A stretch of DNA of 34,616 nucleotides from Undibacterium sp. (GCA_025352365.1 JANXTO010000103.1:1-34616), one strand, 5' to 3'; positions 8,714 through 17,965 are shown, counted from the first letter of the stretch. Program-made: numbers and translations. The notes: a model not told the origin generated them from the sequence alone.

Positions 8714-9379
8714 TTAGTAAGTTTTAACCGAGCGTGCAATCAGGTAAAGCGCCAGATAATAGGTCGCCAGTATCAATAGCGCTGCATGCGCCAGCGGGGC
8801 ATTAAACTTATTGTATGCCAACAGCGTGTCGGACAACATAAATGCCAGACCGCCCGCCATGGCAAGTTTACTGGCCTTGGTTTTTAAGACCAAATGCCGC
8901 GCCAGTGCTTGCGATGTCATGCAGAGCAAGCAGATAACATAGACGACCACGGGGACCCGTAACTCACCCGGAATACCTGGCCATAAAATAATGAGATTAA
9001 TTACACCGATCATGCCGATGACTAAAAAAATCCAGGGCCGTGACACCAGCCGTGTGTCGCTGATAAACGCCCGTAAAAAACATAGATGCGCTAATAAGAA
9101 GCTGGCCAGACCGAGTAAAAATCCAGACTTGAACAGCGTCAGTGGCAGCATCAGAAAAACATCACCCATGAGTGAAAAGAGGATGCCGATCAAAATCGCT
9201 TTGCGGTACCTCACATTGAAATGCCGAACACCAAAAGCGACCCAAAAAATCAGTAAAGTGGTGAGCGGTTTAAACACATAGTGCAGCCAGATCAGCTGGT
9301 CTGTTTGGCCTATAATGTGTTCCATAGCACCAAATATAGTTAGTGCTGCGGCAAGGACGATGAGAGACAGCTTTAGCAT
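8714..9379 (-). CDS. YhhN/TMEM86 family protein, lysoplasmalogenase-like
   Basis: A 221-residue, eight-helix-like membrane protein. Family features are the N-terminal WLHYVFKPLTTLLIFW segment, the central LIGILFSLMGDVFLMLP with its conserved Gly-Asp, and the C-terminal GGLAFMLSDTLLAYNKF with Ser-Asp. YhhN/TMEM86 members hydrolyse the vinyl-ether bond of lysoplasmalogens; TMEM86B and a Legionella homologue are the characterised examples I recall. It begins 6 bp after hemB, and a perfect 6-bp inverted repeat (GCATAA, 9376-9381, with TTATGC, 9386-9391) spans this junction and may affect coupling. The AGMO-like gene lies next, suggesting a shared lipid substrate class. The family call is secure; the activity is inferred. 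Confidence 0.88.
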   Translation of the reverse strand: MLKLSLIVLAAALTIFGAMEHIIGQTDQLIWLHYVFKPLTTLLIFWVAFGVRHFNVRYRKAILIGILFSLMGDVFLMLPLTLFKSGFLLGLASFLLAHLCFLRAFISDTRLVSRPWIFLVIGMIGVINLIILWPGIPGELRVPVVVYVICLLCMTSQALARHLVLKTKASKLAMAGGLAFMLSDTLLAYNKFNAPLAHAALLILATYYLALYLIARSVKTY

Positions 9380-9385
9380 AAGACT

Positions 9386-10417
<1,032 letters not shown>

Positions 10418-10490
10418 TTATATTTAGGTTAGTGAAACTTTTCGCAAGATGCAGGCTCAGACAAGCAGGTTGTAAATAGTGTTCTAAGCC

Positions 10491-10537
10491 GGGATATTCA
10501 ATTTTAATTTGAAAGTGTAATTAAAATTGTAAATCCC
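10491..10537. repeat. Long inverted repeat upstream of hemB
   Basis: CAATTTTAATT (10499-10509) pairs perfectly with AATTAAAATTG (10519-10529) around a 9-nt loop. Outer arms GGGAT (10491-10495) and ATCCC (10533-10537) add five pairs after a 3-by-3 internal loop. It lies 89 bp upstream of the hemB start and could be an operator or leader hairpin for hemB, or the 5' structure of the candidate plus-strand RNA next to it. Confidence 0.5.
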
Positions 10538-10561
10538 AGCGTCAAACTCATCTTCAGCTTA

Positions 10562-10649
10562 CCGCTTCTCATCCCTGAGCGGGCGCCTGTCGTCCCTGTA
10601 TGACGGGCGTTATTGCCTCGGCATGATTTAGTTCTGCCGGGGCTTTTTT
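10562..10649 (+). ncRNA. Candidate small RNA between hemB and engB
   Basis: Three hairpins occur in series on the plus strand: CCGCT/AGCGG (10562-10566, 10578-10582), CGCCTGTC/GACGGGCG (10584-10591, 10602-10609) and GCCTCGGCA/TGCCGGGGC (10615-10623, 10635-10643). The last runs directly into six T, a proper terminator. Both flanking genes are on the minus strand, so this terminator serves no visible protein gene. The minus strand has no T tract at this hairpin. I could not recognise the RNA as 6S, SRP or another known family, and I see no strong promoter; the 5' end is unknown and may include the repeat at 10491-10537. Confidence 0.4.
10615..10649 (+). terminator. Plus-strand terminator with no upstream protein gene
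   Basis: A 9-bp stem with one G-T pair (10615-10623 with 10635-10643) and an 11-nt loop is followed by TTTTTT at 10644-10649. Orientation is plus, opposite to both neighbours, hemB and engB. Confidence 0.65.
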
Positions 10650-10662
10650 ATTCGTGTACTTA

Positions 10663-11424
10663 TTATGACTGTTGTGACTGATGTTGCTGGGCCGAGACGC
10701 TACCATCGTCACCCTCATTATTATCGTTGTCATTAGCAAGACGCGATGGTGGCGTATAAGGCATATCCAAACCTAATAAAGATTGCAGTTTTGCATCCGC
10801 TTCTTCAATACCGGTTCGTTTTAACGACGAGAATAGTTGAGCAGTAAACGGGAAGGGCTTACCTTCCGCATCGGTATAGCTCGCCAGCACGGTTTGCGTC
10901 AGACGCAAGGCGTTGGTGGAATCATTGCGATTGAGTTTATCGGCTTTCGTCAACAGGCAATGCACTGGACGTCCGGTAGGTGCGAACCATTGCAGCATCT
11001 GCGTATCCAGATCAGTAAAAGGGCGGCGCGCATCCATAATCAAGATTAGTGCAGATAACTGGTCGCGGTTTTGCACATATGATCCCAGCAGCTGGTTCCA
11101 GTGATGCTTGGCTGCGCCAGGTACCTCGGCATAGCCGTAACCCGGCAGATCGACCATCATGGCGCGGATTTCATCGGCACGGGTTTCATCCTTGCGATGT
11201 TGGCCGACATGCGCACCACCGATGGAAAAGTAATTAATATGCTGAGTGCGCCCTGGTGTTTTAGAGGCAAAGCATAGTTTTTTCTGATTACACAGAATGT
11301 TAATGGCAGTTGATTTGCCTGCGTTGGAACGGCCTGCAAAGGCGATTTCCGGTACGGATGAATTGGGCAAATCGCGTAAATGATTGACCGTTGTAAAAAA
11401 ACGGGCTTGCCAAAGGATAGACAT
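10663..11424 (-). CDS. engB: Ribosome biogenesis GTP-binding protein EngB (YihA/YsxC)
   Basis: EngB is an essential TRAFAC-class GTPase in 50S subunit assembly. The G1 P-loop GRSNAGKS is at 31-38, G2/switch I at [13 protein letters not shown]3 at [12 protein letters not shown]4 at [10 protein letters not shown] and G5 near LFSSLKRTG. An insertion of about 18 residues rich in charge ([17 protein letters not shown]) precedes G3. The product is 253 residues, longer than E. coli YihA (about 210), mainly because of this insertion and an Asn/Asp/Gln-rich tail of about 28 residues that looks disordered. The gene is divergent from cytochrome c4 across a 319-bp spacer. Its start ATG is preceded by a modest site. 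Confidence 0.96.
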   Translation of the reverse strand: MSILWQARFFTTVNHLRDLPNSSVPEIAFAGRSNAGKSTAINILCNQKKLCFASKTPGRTQHINYFSIGGAHVGQHRKDETRADEIRAMMVDLPGYGYAEVPGAAKHHWNQLLGSYVQNRDQLSALILIMDARRPFTDLDTQMLQWFAPTGRPVHCLLTKADKLNRNDSTNALRLTQTVLASYTDAEGKPFPFTAQLFSSLKRTGIEEADAKLQSLLGLDMPYTPPSRLANDNDNNEGDDGSVSAQQHQSQQS

Positions 11425-11743
11425 AGAAGTTGCTTGTAAAGGTGAGTGAGTGCTTGATAAGTACTAAATAAGTGCTTAATTATTGCTTAGGTGCTTACAT
11501 GCCTACGTGCTCGGTACATGGAAATTGCATGGAAAAATGCAACAGAAGAAAGAGAATCGCTTAAAGCTATTGTACAATAAGGGGTTAGGTATTGGGCTGC
11601 ATGTTTCCAATCCTGTATTTTGTGCTTATTGTTTTACTTGTGTTTTGCTTGTGCGCTTGACTTAGCTTTGATCTGGGTTTTAGCCGTAGAAAACGTGCGT
11701 TGCCAATAGGGCAGATTCCATAAATTAGTCTCAAGGTGTTTGA
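11425..11743. other. Divergent spacer between engB and the cytochrome c4 gene
   Basis: About 319 bp that must hold both promoters. Visible structure includes four closely spaced GTGCTT/GTGCTC words at 11449-11512, an inverted repeat TTGCAT/ATGCAA at 11525-11530 and 11537-11542, and the perfect 12-bp palindrome TATTGTACAATA at 11568-11579. No convincing -35/-10 pair was found for either direction. A 60-codon plus-strand frame at 11483-11665 has no family features and is not called. Confidence 0.5.
11568..11579. promoter_or_regulatory. Perfect 12-bp palindrome, candidate operator
   Basis: TATTGTACAATA is fully self-complementary and lies between the divergent engB and cytochrome c4 genes. It has the size of a dimeric regulator site. 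No regulator can be named from the sequence. Confidence 0.35.
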
Positions 11744-12415
11744 ATGAACCGTGCTTTTTTACCTTTTTTAAAGTCCATCTGTGTCGCCATGTTAGCGATG
11801 TCTGCAATCACCTCTGTGGCATATGCCAACGAAGAAGCGAAGGCGCCTGCAAAAGCGGATGCAGCCAAAGGTGAGGCGCTTTTTACGAACGGTGATGCAG
11901 CACGTGGGATTGTCGCTTGCGTATCTTGCCACGGCGCAGCGGGTAATTCGACTATTTCGGTCAATCCAAAGTTAGCTGGACAACATGAGGCTTACATCGC
12001 CAAACAGTTGTCAAATTTCACTGGTCCAGACCGCAATAATCCAGTCATGACCACATTTGCAAAAGCAATGACAGAAGACGATATGAAAAACGTCGCGGCC
12101 TACTTAAGCACACAGAAACCAAAACCAGGCGCGGCCAAAAATAAAGACATCGTCGAGCTCGGCAAACAAATTTATCGTGGCGGTATCGCTGAGAAAAACG
12201 TACCTGCCTGTGCGGGTTGCCATAGCCCCAACGGCGCTGGTATCCCTGCGCAATTCCCACGTATTGCGGGTCAGCATCAGGACTACACGGTCGCCCAGTT
12301 GACTAATTTCCGTACTGGTACACGTAAAAACGGCATACAAATGACAACCATCGCCAAACGTATGTCAGATGATGAAATGAAAGCAGTTTCTGATTACATC
12401 GCTGGCCTGAAATAA
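11744..12415 (+). CDS. Diheme cytochrome c4
   Basis: Cytochrome c4 is a periplasmic, usually membrane-associated electron carrier feeding terminal oxidases. The 223-residue product has a signal peptide ending near residue 28 (SVAYA), then two cytochrome c domains with heme motifs CVSCH (59-63) and CAGCH (156-160). Each domain has a distal Met in matching contexts (NPVMTTFAKAM and NGIQMTTIAKRM). The duplicated architecture and length are standard for c4. AAGGTG upstream of the ATG is a fair ribosome binding site. It is followed by a terminator and then by resB and ccsB, which would attach its hemes. Confidence 0.95.
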   Translation: MNRAFLPFLKSICVAMLAMSAITSVAYANEEAKAPAKADAAKGEALFTNGDAARGIVACVSCHGAAGNSTISVNPKLAGQHEAYIAKQLSNFTGPDRNNPVMTTFAKAMTEDDMKNVAAYLSTQKPKPGAAKNKDIVELGKQIYRGGIAEKNVPACAGCHSPNGAGIPAQFPRIAGQHQDYTVAQLTNFRTGTRKNGIQMTTIAKRMSDDEMKAVSDYIAGLK

Positions 12416-12458
12416 ATACAGCGATACAAAAAAAGAAACAAATTATAGAATAAACGGA

Positions 12459-12486
12459 GGGGGTGGCAAAAGCCATCCCCTTTTTT
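12459..12486 (+). terminator. Rho-independent terminator after cytochrome c4
   Basis: A 9-bp stem with one G-T pair (12459-12467 with 12472-12480, GGGGGTGGC and GCCATCCCC), an AAAA loop and six T. The MITE-like element begins 7 bp after it. Confidence 0.88.
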
Positions 12487-12492
12487 ATTTTG

Positions 12493-12590
12493 TAGGACTT
12501 AAGCAAAACTACGCCAAAACTATCCCAACAATGCGCATTTTTTACGGCTAGAAGCTACAACGCTGTTATGGCATTTTTGCATAAGTCCTA
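12493..12590. mobile_element. MITE-like element with terminal inverted repeats
   Basis: A 98-bp segment is bounded by inverted ends: TAGGACTTAAGCAAAA at 12493-12508 and the reverse complement TAGGACTTATGCAAAA ending at 12590, which differ at one of 16 positions. The interior has no open frame. TTTTG on the left and TTTTAG on the right might be a decayed target duplication, but this is not clear. It lies between the c4 terminator and the resB start, so any promoter for resB must be inside it or in the 31 bp after it. Confidence 0.55.
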
Positions 12591-12621
12591 TTTTAGAATA
12601 AATTAATTATGGAAAATAATT

Positions 12622-14805
12622 GTGGAAACTGATACCGCCGGATTGCAACTCCAGACCGAGCGCCGCAGGTTAGCCGATGGCATAGAGCTACTCTCATCTA
12701 TGCGATTTGCCATTAGTTTGTTGGTATTGATTGCAGTCACTTCTATTATCGGTACCGTATTAAAGCAAAACGAGCCTATGCCGAATTATGTGAATCAATT
12801 TGGACCATTCTGGTTTGATGTGTTTCATAAGATGGGCATGTATTCGCTATATTCCGCTTGGTGGTTTTTACTAATTATGGCGTTTTTGGTGTTGTCTACC
12901 AGCTTATGTTTAATTCGTAATGCGCCAAAAATGCTAAAAGACATGCGTAGCTGGCGCGAGAATGTACGCGAGCAATCTCTGCGTAATTTTCATCACAAGG
13001 CAGAATGGCAAGCGACCAATACGCGACCTTTAACTGTGCAACAAGTAACGGCGCATATCACTCGTCTTGGCTACAAGTTCAAAGTAGTAGAAAAAGATCA
13101 TGCGACTTTGATCGCAGCTAAACAAGGTGCAGCAAATAAGTGGGGATATATTTTTGCGCACAGTGCAATCGTGATCATCATGGTGGGTGGCTTACTTGAT
13201 TCTGATTTATCTATCCGTTATCAGCAATGGATGATGGGCAAAGTTCCTTTTGATGGCAGTGGCATCATTGCCAAAATTCCGGCGCAACATCGATTGGCGC
13301 TAGGTACTCCCACCTTCCGCGGTAATACCACTATTCCAGAAGGCGCTACAAGCAGTACTGCAATTATTCAGCAACAAACAGGTGTACTGATTCAGGATTT
13401 GCCATTTACGATCAAACTGAATAAATTCATCATCGACTACTACTCAACGGGCATGCCCAAACTTTTTGCCAGCGAAGTGATGGTGAAAGATCATGAGACA
13501 GGTAAAACTTTTTCAGCCACTATCAAAGTGAATGAGCCGCTGATTTATAAAGGCGTTGCGGTTTACCAGTCCGGTATTGAGGACGGCGGTAGTCATTTGT
13601 CGCTGGCCGCATATCCCATGTCCGGTGATGCAATGACGAGTATTGCCATATCTGGTGATGTCAATGGCACGACACCTTTGCCATCTGCCAGCGGTAATGA
13701 CTACACAGTAGAGTGGACTGGTTTTCGCGTGGCTAATGTAGAGAACATGGCTAACAACACGCAGGACGTCCGGGCGGTTAATTTGAATCAGAGTTTTAAT
13801 CAGCAACTGGCCTCCGATCTGGATAAACATACTGGATCAGCAGGAAAAAGTGCCAACAGCAAAAATCTGAAAAATGTTGGCCCTAGCGTGCAATACAAAT
13901 TGCGCGATAAAAATGGTCAGGCTAAAGAGTTCTCCAACTATATGCAACCGGTAGAGTTGGATGGCGCGTCGATTTTTTTAGCAGGCATGCGTGATAATCC
14001 TGATGATGCTTTTCGCTACCTGCGGATTCCAGCGGATGATGATGACACCGTCATTGAGTGGATGCGTTTGCGGGCAGCATTGGCCAATCCTGAATGGCGC
14101 CAAATAGCGGCACAGCGCTATGCCAAACGCGCTTTGCCCAATAATGACGCAAAGTTACAAGAGCAACTAGGTATGTCTGCCTTCAAAGGCTTATCGATTT
14201 TTGCAGGCCAACCTGGTGACGCTGGTAAAGTAAATCAGAAATCAAATCAACCGTCGGGTTTTGTCGCTATTTCTCAATTTTTGGAACAAATTCCTGCGGC
14301 TGAGCAAGCCAAGGCTGCCGATGTATTTATGAAAATTTTAAATGGCAGCATGTGGGATCTGTGGCAAGTTGCGCGCGAAAAAGCGGGACAGCCAGAGATT
14401 GAGCTAAATGAAAAGCATGTAAAGTTTTTGCAATTGGCGACCAGTGCTTTGTCGGATTCGTTTTTCTATGGCGCTCCATTTTATTTACAATTGAGCGGTT
14501 TTGACGAGGTAAAAGCTTCTATCTTGCAAGTGACTCGCTCACCCGGAAAAAACATCGTCTATCTGGGCTGCCTGTTTTTAGTGATTGGTGTGTTTTCGAT
14601 GTTTTATATTCGTGAACGCCGTCTTTGGATTTGGTTGAAAGATGCCGATGTTGGTGCTGATCCTGAGGGCAAGCCAGCAACCAAAATATTAATTGCCCTC
14701 AGTTCCCAGCGCAAAACCCTCGATTTTGAGAAAGAGTTCGATCAGTTGAAGGCAGAATTGCCACAAGTAACTAAACCAGCAAACGATCCACCTTCGCAGT
14801 TGTAA
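12622..14805 (+). CDS. resB: Cytochrome c biogenesis protein ResB (Ccs1)
   Basis: ResB and CcsB form the system II synthetase that exports heme and ligates it to CxxCH motifs in the periplasm. The frame starts with GTG at 12622; the ribosome binding site is weak. The 727-residue product has the usual architecture: three transmembrane segments near the N terminus (about 25-45, 75-95, 168-188), a large periplasmic domain of more than 400 residues, and a final helix near 640-660 (NIVYLGCLFLVIGVFSMFY). WGYIFAHSAIVIIMVGGLLDS is the typical third helix with a conserved His. ccsB follows 56 bp later. The MITE-like element at 12493-12590 occupies the expected promoter region. Confidence 0.95.
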   Translation: METDTAGLQLQTERRRLADGIELLSSMRFAISLLVLIAVTSIIGTVLKQNEPMPNYVNQFGPFWFDVFHKMGMYSLYSAWWFLLIMAFLVLSTSLCLIRNAPKMLKDMRSWRENVREQSLRNFHHKAEWQATNTRPLTVQQVTAHITRLGYKFKVVEKDHATLIAAKQGAANKWGYIFAHSAIVIIMVGGLLDSDLSIRYQQWMMGKVPFDGSGIIAKIPAQHRLALGTPTFRGNTTIPEGATSSTAIIQQQTGVLIQDLPFTIKLNKFIIDYYSTGMPKLFASEVMVKDHETGKTFSATIKVNEPLIYKGVAVYQSGIEDGGSHLSLAAYPMSGDAMTSIAISGDVNGTTPLPSASGNDYTVEWTGFRVANVENMANNTQDVRAVNLNQSFNQQLASDLDKHTGSAGKSANSKNLKNVGPSVQYKLRDKNGQAKEFSNYMQPVELDGASIFLAGMRDNPDDAFRYLRIPADDDDTVIEWMRLRAALANPEWRQIAAQRYAKRALPNNDAKLQEQLGMSAFKGLSIFAGQPGDAGKVNQKSNQPSGFVAISQFLEQIPAAEQAKAADVFMKILNGSMWDLWQVAREKAGQPEIELNEKHVKFLQLATSALSDSFFYGAPFYLQLSGFDEVKASILQVTRSPGKNIVYLGCLFLVIGVFSMFYIRERRLWIWLKDADVGADPEGKPATKILIALSSQRKTLDFEKEFDQLKAELPQVTKPANDPPSQL

Positions 14806-14861
14806 TCGACTACACTGTTCTTTGAAGTGCTTTAGCAGTAGATTGTTTAGATATCGGAAAT

Positions 14862-16010
14862 ATGATGGAAATGACACAAAACTATACGCCCTACCAAGGC
14901 TTCTTTAAGCGGCTAAGTGCGATCGACTGGTTTTATGCCCTGGCTCTTAGCGTAGGTGCTTTATTCGCATTAAGTCGTTTTGGCATGTATATGGATGGCT
15001 ATGAAAAAGGGATTTTACTCTTTGCCGTGCCCGCATTTGCATGGCTAGGCTGGCATTGGAAGCCCGTGCGCTGGCTGCTGGTTGTACTGACGTTGATTTC
15101 TCTGTTTGCTATTCACCTGTACGCAGGTTCGCTGGAGATGGCCAATCAAAAATTTTTCCTCAAATATCTGTTTTCTAGTCAATCCGCGATTTTGTGGATG
15201 AGCACTTTGTTCTTTTTATCTACCCTATTTTATTGGGGTGGTTTGGTTGCCCGCTCTGATTTTGGATCTTCTATCGGCTCGACTTTGTGTTGGGCTGCCG
15301 TGATTATGGGTTTTACTGGCATGCTGGTGCGCTGGTATGAGTCGTATCTGATCGGTGCAGATATTGGTCATATTCCGGTATCCAATTTGTACGAAGTATT
15401 CATTCTGTTTTCCATGATCACGGCTTTGTTTTACCTGTATTACGAGCAGCAATATAAAACCCGTCAGTTGGGGCCGTTTGTATTGATCGTGATTTCTGCG
15501 GCAGTCGGATTTTTGTTGTGGTACACGGTTAAGCGTGACGCCGCAGAGATTCAGCCGCTGGTTCCGGCGCTACAAAGCTGGTGGATGAAAATCCATGTAC
15601 CCGCCAACTTTATCGGCTACGGTACATTCTCGCTGGCAGCGATGGTTGGGGTGGCGTATTTGTTGAAATCTAAAGGTTATTTGCAAGACCGCTTGCCCTC
15701 TTTGGAAGTGCTGGACGACGTGATGTATAAAGCCATTACGGTCGGTTTTGCTTTCTTCACGATTGCCACCATTTTAGGTGCGTTGTGGGCTGCAGAGGCC
15801 TGGGGTGGTTACTGGTCTTGGGACCCGAAAGAAACTTGGGCGCTGATTGTATGGCTGAACTATGCCGCCTGGTTGCATATGCGCCTGATGAAAGGCTTGC
15901 GTGGTCAGATTGCCGCATGGTGGGCTTTGATTGGCTTGCTGGTAACGACTTTTGCTTTCCTCGGTGTGAATATGTTTTTGTCGGGCTTGCATTCTTACGG
16001 AACTTTATAA
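14862..16010 (+). CDS. ccsB: Cytochrome c biogenesis protein CcsB (ResC/CcsA family)
   Basis: CcsB is the heme-handling partner of ResB. The 382-residue protein is polytopic with many Trp-rich helices. The heme-handling signature WGGYWSWDPKETW begins at Trp314, and conserved histidines occur at HVPANFIGYGTFSL, WLHMRLM and the C-terminal GLHSYGTL. Three in-frame ATGs (14862, 14865, 14871) are possible starts; I use the first, with a GGAAAT sequence just upstream. The gene lies 56 bp after resB and ends at a strong terminator, so resB-ccsB form a two-gene unit. Confidence 0.96.
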   Translation: MMEMTQNYTPYQGFFKRLSAIDWFYALALSVGALFALSRFGMYMDGYEKGILLFAVPAFAWLGWHWKPVRWLLVVLTLISLFAIHLYAGSLEMANQKFFLKYLFSSQSAILWMSTLFFLSTLFYWGGLVARSDFGSSIGSTLCWAAVIMGFTGMLVRWYESYLIGADIGHIPVSNLYEVFILFSMITALFYLYYEQQYKTRQLGPFVLIVISAAVGFLLWYTVKRDAAEIQPLVPALQSWWMKIHVPANFIGYGTFSLAAMVGVAYLLKSKGYLQDRLPSLEVLDDVMYKAITVGFAFFTIATILGALWAAEAWGGYWSWDPKETWALIVWLNYAAWLHMRLMKGLRGQIAAWWALIGLLVTTFAFLGVNMFLSGLHSYGTL

Positions 16011-16052
16011 ATCCACGAGCACAATTCGCTTCTAAAGCTCTTACACAAATTC

Positions 16053-16087
16053 AAAGCCTCGCAAACTTATTTTGCGAGGCTTTTTTT
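16053..16087 (+). terminator. Rho-independent terminator after ccsB
   Basis: A perfect 13-bp stem, AAAGCCTCGCAAA (16053-16065) with TTTGCGAGGCTTT (16071-16083), has a 5-nt loop and a T tract through 16087. Confidence 0.92.
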
Positions 16088-16221
16088 CTTTGTTTCTGTA
16101 AAAAATGTAAGGTTCAGCAGACTCTGGCGACTCATGAGAAACTATTTGCAATCTAAAGACTCAAACCAGTAATAAAAAATTGTTGTTCTTGCATTTTCAT
16201 CTCGTCGCATAGGGAGTCACC

Positions 16222-17202
16222 ATGTTGATCAAACGTAGTCCAAACGGCATCGACTTGCCATTTTCATCCGAAATCACACCTCGCTCTATTTTTGAATCGC
16301 GCCGTGATTTTATTCGTCAAATGGCGGTGGGCTCGGTCGCTGGCACTGCCTTGTTTGAAATGGCACAGCGAGAAGCGTTTGCGCAATCGGCGACAGCGCA
16401 AAAACTGGCTGCAACCCTTAATCCCGCTTATGCGCTGGTCGAAAAAAAGACTAGTTATAAAGATGCGACGACCTACAATAATTTTTATGAGTTCGGCACC
16501 GATAAATCAGAGCCCGCGATGAACGCTGGCTCGCTCAAGCCACGTCCCTGGACCGTGACGATTGAGGGCGAAGTGAAAAAGCCGATGACACTGGACTTGG
16601 ATGCTTTGCTTAAACTGGCTCCACTGGAAGAGCGTATCTATCGTATGCGCTGCGTCGAAGGCTGGTCGATGGTAATACCTTGGACCGGTTATTCTTTGTC
16701 GAATCTGATCAAAAAGGTGGAGCCAACGGGCAATGCCAAGTTTGTTGAATTCACAACGTTGGATGATAAAAAACAAATGCCTGGGCTACGTCGTCCCGTG
16801 TTGGAGTGGCCATATGTCGAGGGTCTGCGTATGGATGAGGCGATGCACCCGCTAGCTCTGTTAAGTCTGGGTATGTATGGCGAAGTATTGCCAAACCAGA
16901 ACGGTGCGCCAGTGCGGATGGTGTTGCCTTGGAAGTATGGTTTTAAATCGGCCAAATCCATCGTCAAAATTCGCTTCACCAAAGAGCAGCCAAAAACTGC
17001 CTGGAATATTGCTGCACCTAGCGAGTATGGTTTCTATTCCAACGTGAATCCAGAGGTTGATCATCCGCGTTGGTCACAAGCCTCTGAGCGTCGTATCGGT
17101 GAAGACGGGATTTTGTCCAGAAAGCGCAAAACGCTGATGTTTAACGGCTACAGCGAAGTGGCTTCTTTGTACGCCGGCATGGACTTGAAGAAGTTTTACT
17201 AA
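16222..17202 (+). CDS. msrP: Protein-methionine-sulfoxide reductase catalytic subunit MsrP
   Basis: MsrP (YedY) is a periplasmic molybdopterin enzyme that reduces methionine sulfoxide in envelope proteins. The N terminus carries a twin-arginine signal, [12 protein letters not shown] (26-37), with cleavage probably after AFAQ (about 55). The cofactor cysteine is Cys144 in [14 protein letters not shown], a segment typical of the sulfite oxidase fold. The C-terminal SERRIGE and [21 protein letters not shown]-type ending also fit the family. The 326-residue length is normal. AGGGAG lies 6 nt before the ATG. msrQ begins 4 nt after the stop. Confidence 0.97.
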   Translation: MLIKRSPNGIDLPFSSEITPRSIFESRRDFIRQMAVGSVAGTALFEMAQREAFAQSATAQKLAATLNPAYALVEKKTSYKDATTYNNFYEFGTDKSEPAMNAGSLKPRPWTVTIEGEVKKPMTLDLDALLKLAPLEERIYRMRCVEGWSMVIPWTGYSLSNLIKKVEPTGNAKFVEFTTLDDKKQMPGLRRPVLEWPYVEGLRMDEAMHPLALLSLGMYGEVLPNQNGAPVRMVLPWKYGFKSAKSIVKIRFTKEQPKTAWNIAAPSEYGFYSNVNPEVDHPRWSQASERRIGEDGILSRKRKTLMFNGYSEVASLYAGMDLKKFY

Positions 17203-17205
17203 GGT

Positions 17206-17850
17206 ATGAAATTGCCTTCATTTCAGCCCTCACCAAAACAGTTGAGTCTGATTAAAGCAGTCTTGTTTGTGATCGGTTTGCTGCCATTTGTCCGTTTGGT
17301 CGCATTCACCTTTCTCGATAAGCTGGGTGCGAATCCGGTGGAGTTTATTACCCGCAATACCGGCGACTGGACGCTATATCTGCTTTGCATCACCTTGTCG
17401 GTGACGCCGCTACGTAAATTGATGCAATGGAACTGGCTTATCCGCTTGCGGCGCATGACGGGTTTGTTTGCCTTCTTTTATGCCTTACTGCATTTCACCA
17501 CGTTCTTGTGGTTCGATCACTTTTTTGATCTGGCTGAAATGTGGGCTGATGTAATTAAGCGTCCGTTTATCACAGTCGGCTTTATCGCGTTTGTTTTGCT
17601 ATTGCCGTTGGCGCTGACTAGTACCAATGGCATGATCAAACGTTTAGGCGGCAAGCGCTGGCAGTGGTTGCATCGCATGGTATATGTGATTGTGCCGCTG
17701 GGGATATTGCATTATTTCTGGATGAAGGCGGGTAAGCATGATTTTTTTCAGCCTATCATTTTTGGCACGATCGTTGCGGCCTTATTGTTGATACGAGTGT
17801 ATTGGCGCTGGCAGAGCAGGGCGGCACTTACTTCTGCCGCAGCCCGATAA
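17206..17850 (+). CDS. msrQ: Protein-methionine-sulfoxide reductase heme-binding subunit MsrQ
   Basis: MsrQ (YedZ) is the inner-membrane heme b partner passing electrons from the quinone pool or flavin reductase to MsrP. The 214-residue product has about six hydrophobic segments. It retains the ferric-reductase-like signatures: NTGDWTLYLLCITLSVTPLR, then RRMTGLFAFFYALLHFTTF with a heme-ligand His, and WLHRMVYVIVPLGILHYFW with two more. The ATG lies only 4 nt from the msrP stop, so the pair is translationally linked. A terminator follows immediately. Confidence 0.96.
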   Translation: MKLPSFQPSPKQLSLIKAVLFVIGLLPFVRLVAFTFLDKLGANPVEFITRNTGDWTLYLLCITLSVTPLRKLMQWNWLIRLRRMTGLFAFFYALLHFTTFLWFDHFFDLAEMWADVIKRPFITVGFIAFVLLLPLALTSTNGMIKRLGGKRWQWLHRMVYVIVPLGILHYFWMKAGKHDFFQPIIFGTIVAALLLIRVYWRWQSRAALTSAAAR

Positions 17851-17852
17851 AG

Positions 17853-17879
17853 AAAAACGCGCTATGAGCGCGTTTTTTT
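17853..17879 (+). terminator. Rho-independent terminator after msrQ
   Basis: AAAAACGCGC (17853-17862) pairs with GCGCGTTTTT (17868-17877) around a 5-nt loop, and T continues to 17879. It begins two bases after the msrQ stop. Confidence 0.9.
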
Positions 17880-17890
17880 ATAGGAAAAAA

Positions 17891-17965
17891 GGGGAGTATC
17901 GGCCAAAAATATACATATTGTCCAGAGAATCATTGGACGATTAAAAATACTCTATCCCAGTATAT
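17891..17965 (+). repeat. Intergenic palindromic repeat, copy B
   Basis: A 75-bp element runs from GGGGAGTAT (17891-17899) to CCCAGTATAT (17956-17965), the same end modules and nearly the same length as copy A. The core inverted repeat is ATTGTCCA (17917-17924) and TGGACGAT (17934-17941) with a 9-nt loop. It lies between the convergent msrQ and lptM-like genes, 11 bp after the msrQ terminator. Confidence 0.65.

Noticed and set aside
11483-11665. Small plus-strand frame before cytochrome c4
   Set aside because: It is a 60-codon frame without a ribosome binding site, family motif or coding character, in the divergent promoter region.
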